A stretch of 39,555 nucleotides of DNA, taken from NCBI RefSeq assembly GCF_014645695.1, contig NZ_BMMF01000012.1, positions 177,907-217,461 on the forward strand, given 5' to 3'. Below, in pieces: positions 15,746 to 22,784 of this stretch; positions within the stretch are counted from its first letter, which is position 1, and each line of letters starts with the position of its first letter. The notes under the pieces were generated by a model. It saw only the letters and a program-made list of their open reading frames with translations, did not search any database and was not told where the DNA came from. The stretch comes from Salinarimonas ramus. Lineage in GTDB: Bacteria; Pseudomonadota; Alphaproteobacteria; Rhizobiales; Beijerinckiaceae. The position numbers were made by a program, and so were the translations under genes.

Positions 15746-16519
15746 TCACAGGCGCCGGCGTCTGGACCTCTCCGGCGGACGGTAGCCCGGGGGCAGGGCG
15801 CTCCACCGCCTTTCGACGAGAGGCTGGAGTTCACGGTCGACCATGTAGCGTGCAAAGGGAGCGCGGCGCGGATTGAGAATGCTCCAGACCGTCGAACGTG
15901 GTGGAAAAGACTTTGGTAGAGCGAGCCAGCTCGCATTTGTCGTAATCTTGTAGAGATAGGCGTCGATGACGCTCCTCAAATCGGTTTTTGGCCCGGGGTG
16001 CAAATAATGTCGCAAGATCGGTTCGAGGTGCGCCCACTCTTCGTCCGTGACGCCGTCTCCAGGCCCTGGGCCCGTCTCGGGACGGAAGCACGCATCGAGA
16101 AAACGCGGTTCGTCCGCTCCGTTCGGTCGTCGGGGGCGCGGAGGCGACCGAACGTCGGGCGTCGAAGGATCGAGCAGCACGCACATCTCTCGGGCGATCT
16201 TCTTTGCCCGCTCGGACGCGACGAGTTGGATCTGGCGACGATCGCCGACAGGCTCGATCGTCTCGACCCATGCGCCGCGATGGCGGTCGTGCCCACGCAG
16301 GTTCTCGATGTGTTTGCGGACCGCGCTGTACGTCATCCCGAGAGCGGACGCGACGCCGTCGATCGTCGCCGGCGATCCGAGGGTGTTGATCGAGAGTACC
16401 TGCAGGAGGACGCTCGCGCCGATGAGGCTCATGCCGTCGGTCTCGCGACCCAGAACGTCGATCGCGGCAGTGAGGCGGCCGATCGCCTCATGGTCGAGTT
16501 CGGTCAAGGTCCGCTGCAC
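15746..16519 (-). CDS. Winged-helix + DUF4096 protein, paralogue A (putative domesticated transposase-derived regulator)
   Basis: 257 residues. Residues ~28-110 look like a MarR-type winged helix (MSLIGASVLLQVL; IDGVASALGMTYSAVRKHIE recognition helix; wing WVETIEPVGDRRQIQLV). Residues ~150-240 match DUF4096, the N-terminal DNA-binding domain of IS5-type transposases (VTDEEWAHLEPILRHYL; TDLRSVIDAYLYKITTNASW; LPKSFPPRSTVWSIL). The catalytic DDE domain that should follow is absent and the protein simply ends in a basic tail. The gene at 32223-32996 encodes a full-length paralogue of identical length, which also supports GTG 16519 as start (GGAG nine bases upstream). Probably a DNA-binding regulator; no ligand or target is known. 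Confidence 0.72.
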   Translation of the reverse strand: MQRTLTELDHEAIGRLTAAIDVLGRETDGMSLIGASVLLQVLSINTLGSPATIDGVASALGMTYSAVRKHIENLRGHDRHRGAWVETIEPVGDRRQIQLVASERAKKIAREMCVLLDPSTPDVRSPPRPRRPNGADEPRFLDACFRPETGPGPGDGVTDEEWAHLEPILRHYLHPGPKTDLRSVIDAYLYKITTNASWLALPKSFPPRSTVWSILNPRRAPFARYMVDRELQPLVERRWSALPPGYRPPERSRRRRL

Positions 16520-16892
16520 GCCTCGTCACTCCAGGCCGGCGCCGTGCACCATGCAGCACTCGAATAGCGTGGGGGCTTTCCCGTCGCAACGACTTGGACG
16601 GATCTTTATCGACGGTCGAGCCGCCCCGTGTGCCGTCGAGGGCGCGAGGCTCCGTCGCCGAACCGCGAAAGTGCCCGACGCGCGAAGCGCACGGACCGTG
16701 CCGCCCGGCGGAGCCGGACCGGGTGGTCGCATTCCCACCCGTGGGCTGCGACCGTGTCACGAAGGCTTTCCGGCAAGAAATCGGGCCAGGCCTGCTTGGA
16801 CTTGTGGTCGTGACGACTTCGGGCAGGTGCAGGACACGTGTCTGCCGCGCCCGCCCGAGGACGCGGGCCTGGCGGAAGACGGACCCGATCGC
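16520..16892. other. Region upstream of paralogue A without a recognised gene
   Basis: Holds the presumed promoter of the MarR/DUF4096 gene (reading leftward). Several overlapping Arg/Pro-rich open frames exist but none has a ribosome site or recognisable domain. Probably decayed sequence. Confidence 0.4.
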
Positions 16893-17155
16893 ATGAACGA
16901 CGATGTGCCCGAGATGACGCTGGACGGCATCTTCAAGATGCTGACCTGGCGAGGCGTGGCGCTGACGAGGATGTTTGGCCTTCAACAGGTGGACGGCGAG
17001 CCCCTCCAGCAAGAGTTCCACGAACCCATCGTTCTCGTGCTCGATGGCGCCGGCTGGCACACGGCGCCGATCACCGTGCCCGACGGCATCCGCCTCGTCT
17101 TCTCGACGAGGATCGCGAACTCATCCGCGGACAGACCGGCTTCCACTGGTAGCCG
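16893..17155 (+). pseudogene. IS630-family transposase fragment
   Basis: The frame from 16893 reads GIFKMLTWRGVALTRMFGLQ, then EFHEPIVLVLDGAGWHTAP and VPDGIRLVF. IVLVLDGAGWHT followed by a conserved V-P-x-x-I-x-L is the second-Asp region of IS630 transposases. The first Asp region, the PYSPELNPIE block and both ends are missing. A few bases later another frame gives RELIRGQTGFHW, possibly the old C-terminus. Confidence 0.65.
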
Positions 17156-17180
17156 AAGCGAAGGACACCGACCGCCGGCC

Positions 17181-17567
17181 TCAGGTTCGGTGAGCCTTCG
17201 CGATGACGGTGACGTCCGGCAACCCCTCGAAATGTGCGTCACAGGTCAAGAGTGTGGCGCCATGGTGTCGAGCCGTTGCGAAGACGATGGCGTCGGCGCT
17301 CGATAAACGGTAGGTCCGGCAGGCATCTGCGGCATCGAGGGCGATTGCGGTGTCGAGATCGACGACGCGGCAGATTTGGCTGAACGCGATGACGCGGTCG
17401 GCTTCGTCGTCCCCGACTTCGCGGGTGAGCCACTTCGTCAACTCCAATTGAACCATCGTCGGGACGATCCAATCGGCCTCCGCCGGCAGCCTCTCCGCGA
17501 CGAGCAGGCCCGCCCGCGATCCGATCAGCCACTCGATCCACGCCGACGTGTCGACGAGGACACTCAT
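17181..17567 (-). CDS. vapC: VapC-type PIN ribonuclease toxin
   Basis: 128-residue PIN-domain RNase toxin. The acidic active-site positions are visible: Asp6 in VLVDTSAWIEW, Glu in VQLELTKWLTREVG, Asp in LSSADAIVFATARHHG and Asp in LLTCDAHFEGLP. Length is normal. The ATG at 17567 overlaps the antitoxin stop by four bases (ATGA), so the pair is translationally coupled. An intact gene within otherwise degraded sequence fits toxin-driven retention. Confidence 0.92.
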   Translation of the reverse strand: MSVLVDTSAWIEWLIGSRAGLLVAERLPAEADWIVPTMVQLELTKWLTREVGDDEADRVIAFSQICRVVDLDTAIALDAADACRTYRLSSADAIVFATARHHGATLLTCDAHFEGLPDVTVIAKAHRT

Positions 17568-17776
17568 GTACGATCCTCGCGGTCCCGAAATCCGTCGGGC
17601 GACGCCCCTTCCGCCAGTCCGGCAAGATCACTGCGGTCGGGTACGGGCACCAGCAGAACGCCGGTTCCCTTGGGTATGAAAGCGAACTTGAGCCCGGCGC
17701 TCCAGCCGTGTGCCGCTCGGACGGCTTTGGGAATGGAGATCTGAAACTTCGACGAAAGGGTCGTGGTCTGCGACAT
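17564..17776 (-). CDS. vapB: AbrB/SpoVT-type antitoxin
   Basis: 70-residue antitoxin for the following PIN toxin. The start MSQTTTLSSKFQISIPKAVR, then GWSAGLKFAFIPKGTGVLLV, is the swapped-hairpin AbrB DNA-binding domain. The acidic/basic tail (EGASPDGFRDREDRT) would bind the toxin. The ATG at 17776 has AGAGGA eight bases upstream; an in-frame ATG six codons earlier lies on that ribosome site and is less likely. Such antitoxins usually repress their own promoter. Confidence 0.92.
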   Translation of the reverse strand: MSQTTTLSSKFQISIPKAVRAAHGWSAGLKFAFIPKGTGVLLVPVPDRSDLAGLAEGASPDGFRDREDRT

Positions 17777-17962
17777 TTCGTACGTCCTCTTCATCGGTCG
17801 GCAAAACGTAAGATACGGCGCCTCGAGCAGCACGCAAGCCTGCGTGCGAGCGAGGCTGCCGAAATGCCGGGATCGACGTCGCCGGCCGCGCCCCAGCGTT
17901 GGTGTCTGCGCGAAAGGGCGGTGCATCGACACGCGGTGTACAAGTGCGTGACCAAGGGCGGC

Positions 17963-17996
17963 GCGCGGAGCTCCGCCCGTAGCGGAGCGCGCCGTC
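17963..17996. terminator. GC-rich hairpin
   Basis: GGCGCGC-gga-GCTCCGC, five-base loop, GCGGAGC-GCGCC can fold into a strong interrupted stem. No U-run follows on either strand, so a rho-independent terminator is not established. It lies between the AbrB/VapC pair and IS256 debris. Confidence 0.35.
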
Positions 17997-18063
17997 CGGG
18001 AGTAGTTACCGTCGATCTTCCACTAGCCTTCGCGTTGGAAGTTCGAACCTGGATAGAGACGAT

Positions 18064-18292
18064 GATGACCGAGGAGAAATTGGCCCTGATCGATCTGATC
18101 GAGCGGCTCGCAATCCGGTCGCCTGTCGGACGGCCGCGTTGAACATCAACGCGACGTCGAAGGGGCTGCGATAGGTTGGCCGCGGAGATGGCCGAGCACG
18201 GCGCCTTGCGTCATGGAGCTCGAGGTCGGTGCGCTGACGGGCGCCGGCTATGGCGAGAAGAGCGCCGAGCGCGTCGTGCAGCGCAACGGCTT
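18064..18292 (+). pseudogene. IS256-family transposase N-terminal debris, copy 1
   Basis: MTEEKLALIDLIERLA at 18064 and, after a gap and frame change, [20 protein letters not shown] followed by VVQRNG at 18213-18290 are the N-terminal blocks of an IS256-type transposase. The rest is missing. The second block is nearly identical to 37261-37340, so two copies of the same IS once existed here. Confidence 0.7.
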
Positions 18293-18400
18293 GGCATGGC
18301 CACTGCGAAGGATCGTTCCGGTCGGACATCGGTCCGGCTATGCGCGGCCTGTTCATCGGGCCGCGCGATCCATTCGCAAATCGAGCCGCGTGCCGAAGAC

Positions 18401-19303
18401 ATGCTTCAACCACCCCGCGCCTACGCCTACATCGACGCCGTTGCTCGCTATGGGTCCATCCGAAAAGCGGCGAAGCACCTGAACGTTGCCTCGACAGCCC
18501 TCAATCGCAAGATCCTCGAGCTGGAGCAGGAGATTGCCACGCCGTTGTTCGAGCGTCTCCCACGAGGCGTGCGCCTCACCTCGGCCGGCGAGGTGCTGCT
18601 CGTCGCGATCCGGCGCAGCATGGCCGAGATGCGATCGGCGGCCTCGCAGATCGAGCAGCTGCGTGGCCTCGTGCGCGGCATCGTGCGCATCGGCTGCGCG
18701 CAATCGGTCGCGTCAGATCTCGTGCCGCGCGCCATCGCCGCCTTTCAAGACGCGCATCCGGGCGTACAGTTTCGTCTGTGGAGCGGGGTTACCAGCGGCT
18801 TGGTCGCAGCCTTGCTGCGAGACGACGTCGACCTCGTGCTCGCCCATGATCCGCCGCCCTCCGACGCGCTGCAGATCATTGCCGAAGCGCCGCAACCGCT
18901 GTGCGCCATGATGCGCCCTGATCACCCGCTCGCCGGTCGCGCCAGCCTCCGGCTGGCCGAGCTCCAGGCCTTTCGCATCGCCGTGGGTGACGAGACCTTC
19001 CAGACCCGTCGGGCGCTCGACGACGCGATGCACCGCTCGCGGCTCACCTTCGAGATCGCTCTGGAGGCGAGCAGCGTCGAGGCGCTGAAGACCTACACGA
19101 TGGCGACGGGGGCGATCGGCTTCCAATACGAGATCGGCACCCGTCGCGAGGTCGAGCGGGGCGACCTCGCGGTCGTTCCGCTGAGCGACGTCCCGCTGGC
19201 CGGGAACCGCCTCGTTCTTGCCTGTCGCGCAGGTCGTCTCCCGCCGATCGCGGCCGTAACGTTCTGCGAAAATCTCGCGCAGATGCTCAAGAAAACGTCT
19301 TGA
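18401..19303 (+). CDS. LysR-type transcriptional regulator
   Basis: 300 residues. N-terminal winged helix (YIDAVARYGSIRKAAKHLNV; ELEQEIATPLFERLPRGVRL), a linker helix, then a periplasmic-binding-like effector domain from ~90 (LVRGIVRIGCAQSVASDLVP). ATG 18401 is chosen because the LysR alignment begins there; upstream codons come from IS256 debris and the ribosome site is weak. It lies 294 bases upstream of, and co-directional with, the amide/ABC operon, so it probably regulates it in response to a pathway compound. LysR regulators are more often divergent, and IS debris directly upstream suggests that the original arrangement was rearranged. Confidence 0.9.
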   Translation: MLQPPRAYAYIDAVARYGSIRKAAKHLNVASTALNRKILELEQEIATPLFERLPRGVRLTSAGEVLLVAIRRSMAEMRSAASQIEQLRGLVRGIVRIGCAQSVASDLVPRAIAAFQDAHPGVQFRLWSGVTSGLVAALLRDDVDLVLAHDPPPSDALQIIAEAPQPLCAMMRPDHPLAGRASLRLAELQAFRIAVGDETFQTRRALDDAMHRSRLTFEIALEASSVEALKTYTMATGAIGFQYEIGTRREVERGDLAVVPLSDVPLAGNRLVLACRAGRLPPIAAVTFCENLAQMLKKTS

Positions 19304-19597
19304 TGACGCCTATACCGTAATCATTTGAACGAGCGCGCGCATTTTGTTGCCGCTCCGAGATAAAAAATGTTCTTGTTGGGTCATTCGCTCGAACCTAGCC
19401 TCGCTCTCGTTCAGGTCCGACTTGGTTCGCGGACCACCGTTACGCCGTTCGCGCGATCTCTGCGCCGCGACGCTGTGTTTCGGGCGTCCGGATTGTCTCA
19501 CTGCGCTCGAGCGGATCAAGCCTCACAAAAATACGCCACCGGCGCAGCCCGGGCTCAATGTCACATGTGCTCCCAAGCCAGCCAGACAGACAGCACG
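19304..19597. promoter_or_regulatory. Leader/promoter region of the amide-catabolism operon
   Basis: 294 bases between the LysR gene and the first operon gene. The segment just after lysR (about 19310-19375) is AT-rich, including GATAAAAAATG, and is the most likely promoter area. I could not identify a certain -35/-10 pair or an undisputed LysR T-N11-A box. Confidence 0.4.
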
Positions 19598-19975
19598 ATG
19601 AAGATCGACGATCCCGAGGTCCTCGCTGAAGTGAACGGTGTCTTCGATGCCTACGAAGTCGCCTTGATTGGTAACGACGTCGCGACGCTCGACAGCCTCT
19701 TTTGGCACGACGCTAGAACGCTGCGGTTCGGTGCGGCCGAGAACCTCGTCGGCATCGCCGAGATCCGCGAGTTCCGCAACACGCGCCCCGGCAAGGCGCT
19801 GGCGCGAACGATCACCGCGCGCCACGTGACCACGTTCGGCGACGCGTTCGCCGTGGCCAACATCACGTTCCGGCGTGACGGGGAGCAGCGGATCGGTCGT
19901 CAGACCCAGACCTGGGTCAAGACGCCGGATGGCTGGCGTGTCGTCGCGGCCCACGTCAGCTGGATGGACTCCTGA
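19598..19975 (+). CDS. AtzH-like / DUF3225 (HpxZ-type) small protein
   Basis: 125-residue SnoaL/NTF2-fold protein of the AtzH/HpxZ family. Signature blocks are FDAYEVALIGNDVATLDSLF (residues ~13-32), FWHDARTLRFGAAENLVG, IREFRNTRPGKALART and TWVKTPDGWRVVAAHVSWMD at the C-terminus. Relatives are encoded beside AtzE-type amidases in cyanuric-acid/oxalurate-like pathways, and the next gene is such an amidase, overlapping by one base (TGATG). Its role is probably to support or complex with the amidase; it has no clear catalytic residues of its own. Confidence 0.88.
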   Translation: MKIDDPEVLAEVNGVFDAYEVALIGNDVATLDSLFWHDARTLRFGAAENLVGIAEIREFRNTRPGKALARTITARHVTTFGDAFAVANITFRRDGEQRIGRQTQTWVKTPDGWRVVAAHVSWMDS

Positions 19976-21210
19976 TGTCGGCGAGGTCGACAACGTCCAT
20001 ACGCCCCATCCAACGAGACGATCTCGGCGCCTTCTGCGCTCACGCCCCACTCGGCTCGCTCGCGATCGGGGGCGGCTCCGGTCCGCTCGAGGGCGTGAGC
20101 CTCGCGGTCAAGGACCTGTTCGACGTCGTCGGCGTCCGGACGGGCGCGGGCTCGCCCGCCTGGCTCGAAGCCGCGGAACCCGCAGCCGAGAGCGCCGCGG
20201 CGGTGCGTGCGCTCGTCGCGGCGGGTGCGACCGTCGTCGGAAAGACGCTGACGGACGAGCTGGCATGGAGCCTCAACGGCGAGAACGTGCATTACGGCAC
20301 GCCCGTCAATCCGCGCGCTCCGGGTCGTGTCCCCGGCGGATCGTCTGCCGGCTCGGCGGCCGCGGTTGCCGGTGCGCTCGTTGATCTCGCGCTCGGCACC
20401 GATACCGGGGGCTCCGTTCGTCTCCCCGCGAGCTATTGTGGGATCTGGGGCTTTCGCCCGACGCACGGGCGCGTGCCGATGGCGGGGGCGGTGCCTCTGG
20501 CTCCGAGCTACGACACGGTGGGCTGGTTCGCGCGTGATCTTGCGCTCCTGGAGCTTGCCGGCTCGGTGCTTCTGGCGCAGCCGCTCGCGCATTCGCACGG
20601 CTTTCGCCGGCTCGTCGTCGCGTCCGACCTTTTTGCCCGCGTCGACGAAGGGCTCCAGCCGGCGCTCCGCGCCGCGACGGAGGCGATCGCCGCACGGTTT
20701 TCGCGCGTCGATGCGATCGAGCTCGCCCCCGACGGCATCGCGCAGTGGCGGCTGGCGTTTCGGGTCGCGCAATCGGCCGAGGTCTGGGAGACGCATCGGG
20801 CGTGGGTCGAGCGCGCGGCGCCGACCTTCGGCCCCGGCATCGAGGAGCGCTTCGTCATGGCGTCGCAGCTGACGCCCGACGAGATCGCCGCCGCGCGCCG
20901 GTCACGCGCCGCCATCCGCGAGCGGATGGATGCGGTGCTCGGAAAGGACGCGCTGCTTCTCGTACCCTCCGCGGCGTCGATCGCGCCGCGGCGCGCGATG
21001 GACGCCATCGCCCTCGAAGAGCTCAGGAACCGCGCGCTGGAGATCCTCTGCCCTGCGGGCCATGCCGGCCTTCCGCAGGTCACGATGCCGGCGGTCGACA
21101 CGCCCGACGGGCCGATCGGCCTCGGCCTTATCGGCGCGCGCGGATCGGATGAGCGGCTCCTCGCCTGCGGGCGCGAGCTCGCATACGCAACGGCTCCCCT
21201 CACGACTTGA
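19975..21210 (+). CDS. Amidase-signature hydrolase (AtzE-like)
   Basis: Cytoplasmic amide hydrolase of 411 residues. The Ser-cisSer-Lys triad is visible: Lys46 in VSLAVKDLFD, the cis-Ser in GGSSAGSAAAV (121-131) and nucleophile Ser147 in DTGGSVRLPASYCGIWGFRP. It is somewhat shorter than bacterial amidases (~460), lacking some of the usual C-terminal region but keeping AGHAGLPQVTMP, which lines the pocket. The pairing with an AtzH-like gene points to AtzE-type activity. The substrate is unknown; the operon suggests a small imported amide or ureide. Confidence 0.9.
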   Translation: MSARSTTSIRPIQRDDLGAFCAHAPLGSLAIGGGSGPLEGVSLAVKDLFDVVGVRTGAGSPAWLEAAEPAAESAAAVRALVAAGATVVGKTLTDELAWSLNGENVHYGTPVNPRAPGRVPGGSSAGSAAAVAGALVDLALGTDTGGSVRLPASYCGIWGFRPTHGRVPMAGAVPLAPSYDTVGWFARDLALLELAGSVLLAQPLAHSHGFRRLVVASDLFARVDEGLQPALRAATEAIAARFSRVDAIELAPDGIAQWRLAFRVAQSAEVWETHRAWVERAAPTFGPGIEERFVMASQLTPDEIAAARRSRAAIRERMDAVLGKDALLLVPSAASIAPRRAMDAIALEELRNRALEILCPAGHAGLPQVTMPAVDTPDGPIGLGLIGARGSDERLLACGRELAYATAPLTT

Positions 21211-21226
21211 ACCGAGGAACTCCGTC

Positions 21227-21664
21227 ATGGTCGACACGAAACCAGCCGTCATCCTCCGCTCCCCCGGCGATTTCGAGACGTTCCGCATCAAGGCCGAGGA
21301 CGGGAACTACATGGCCATGATCGTCGACACCGTGAAGGACGACGTTCCTTTCAACGTGTTCTTCGAGGTCTTCGAGCCGGACGGGGCCACGCCGCTGCAC
21401 CATCACGGATACGCCCACGAGATGTTCTTCGTGCTCAAGGGCGAGGGCGAATCCGTCTGCGACGGAAAAACCCTGCCGATCAAGACCGGAGACGCCTTCC
21501 TGGTGCGGCCCGGCAACGATCACATCGTGCGCAACACCGGCGCGGACAAGCTGTATTGCCTCACGGTCATGGTGCCCAACGAGGGTTTCGCCGAGCTCGT
21601 GCGCTCGGGTATTCCCATGGACCTGCCGCAGGCCGATCTCGATCTCCTCACGGTTCGGTCCTGA
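21227..21664 (+). CDS. Cupin-domain protein
   Basis: 145-residue single-domain cupin. Metal-binding motif 1 is PLHHHGYAHEMFFVLKGEGE (His58-60, His64, Glu65) and motif 2 lies around FLVRPGNDHIVRNTG, with one conserved His. ATG 21227 has GAGGAA about eight bases upstream, and the stop overlaps the next start (TGATG). Small cupins of this type act as isomerases, dioxygenases or binding proteins, and the sequence does not say which. Its place between an amidase and a formamidase-like enzyme suggests it acts on a pathway intermediate. Confidence 0.88.
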   Translation: MVDTKPAVILRSPGDFETFRIKAEDGNYMAMIVDTVKDDVPFNVFFEVFEPDGATPLHHHGYAHEMFFVLKGEGESVCDGKTLPIKTGDAFLVRPGNDHIVRNTGADKLYCLTVMVPNEGFAELVRSGIPMDLPQADLDLLTVRS

Positions 21665-22668
21665 TGAGCGCCCGCCACCACCTCCAGGCGTCGGCCGGCA
21701 CCTGCCATTGCGGCTTCTTCGACGCCTCGCTTCCTCCGACGCTGACCGTCGCGAGCGGCGACGTCGTGACGATCGACACGCTCACGGGAACGATCGCCAT
21801 GCTCGCGCATGCGCCGGGTCACACGCCGCCGGAGCTCGAGGCCGTCCGTCGCGAGGCACCGTCGTTTCCCGCGCCGCATATCCTGACCGGGCCGATCGCC
21901 GTCGCCGGCGCAGAGCCCGGCGATCTGCTCGAGGTGCGCATCCTCGACGTCGCGCTCCGCCAGGACTGGGGCTTCAACCTGGTCCGGCCGCTCGGCGGCA
22001 CGCTTCCGGACGACTTTCCCGACGAGCGTCTGCTGATCGTCCCGATCGACCGCGAAGCCATGACGGCGACCCTGCCGTTCGGCGTGACGGTGCCGCTGTC
22101 GCCGTTCTTCGGGATCATGGGCGTCGCGCCGCCTCGCACGTGGGGACGCGTCACCTCGGTCGTGCCGCGCGCCCACGGCGGCAACATCGACAACAAGGAG
22201 CTGGTCGCGGGCACGAGCCTCTTCCTCCCGGTGCACGTCGCGGGCGCGTTGTTCTCGTGCGGCGACGGGCACGGCGTCCAGGGCGACGGGGAGGTCTGCC
22301 TGACGGCGCTCGAGACGGCGTTGACCGGCACGTTCCAGCTCGTTCTGCACAAGGCGGAAGCCAGCTCTGTCGCGCATCTGGCCGCCCCGCGCGCGACGAC
22401 ACGCACGCATCTCGTCACCATGGGCTTCGACCCGGATCTCGATCGCGCGATGGAGATCGCGCTGCGAGACATGATCGCCTGGTTGTCGACCGCGCCGGGG
22501 AGCCGGACCGACGGGACGCGCGAGACCGATCATGCCTTCGACGGCTGGGGCCTGAGCCCCATCGACGCCTACAGCCTCTGCAGCCTGTGTGCCGACTTCC
22601 GCGTCACGCAGACCGTCAACGGCGCGAAGGGCGTCCACGGCATGATCCGCCGGGACTTGCGGCCATGA
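21664..22668 (+). CDS. Acetamidase/formamidase family protein
   Basis: 334-residue FmdA/AmdA-family amidase, which releases ammonia from short amides such as formamide. Family blocks are HGGNIDNKELVAGTSLFLPV (residues ~171-190), CGDGHGVQGDGEVCLTALET (from ~198; normally GDxHxxQGDGE), and TMGFDPDLDRAMEIALRDMI. The C-terminal AYSLCSLCADFRVTQTVNG is also typical. It overlaps the cupin gene by one base, and its stop overlaps a possible ATG (ATGA) of the next frame. Expected to act in the cytosol on a small amide product of the upstream enzymes. Confidence 0.92.
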   Translation: MSARHHLQASAGTCHCGFFDASLPPTLTVASGDVVTIDTLTGTIAMLAHAPGHTPPELEAVRREAPSFPAPHILTGPIAVAGAEPGDLLEVRILDVALRQDWGFNLVRPLGGTLPDDFPDERLLIVPIDREAMTATLPFGVTVPLSPFFGIMGVAPPRTWGRVTSVVPRAHGGNIDNKELVAGTSLFLPVHVAGALFSCGDGHGVQGDGEVCLTALETALTGTFQLVLHKAEASSVAHLAAPRATTRTHLVTMGFDPDLDRAMEIALRDMIAWLSTAPGSRTDGTRETDHAFDGWGLSPIDAYSLCSLCADFRVTQTVNGAKGVHGMIRRDLRP

Positions 22669-22711
22669 CCACGGCACCGCGCGTGCATGTCTCGGGGCGA
22701 AGCGAGGGGCC

Positions 22712-22746
22712 GCCTGATGGCGCCCTTCGGCACTGCGCCATCAGGC
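22712..22746. promoter_or_regulatory. Perfect 12-bp inverted repeat inside the operon
   Basis: GCCTGATGGCGC (22712-22723) and GCGCCATCAGGC (22735-22746) pair perfectly around an 11-base loop. It sits in the only gap of notable size between the formamidase-like and CocE-like genes. It could be an mRNA-processing or attenuation hairpin or a REP-like unit. Its presence supports the downstream ATG at 22785 as the hydrolase start. Confidence 0.7.
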
Positions 22747-22784
22747 AGGCAACTCCATCGCGATCCCGAGAGGGCGCCTCTCAA

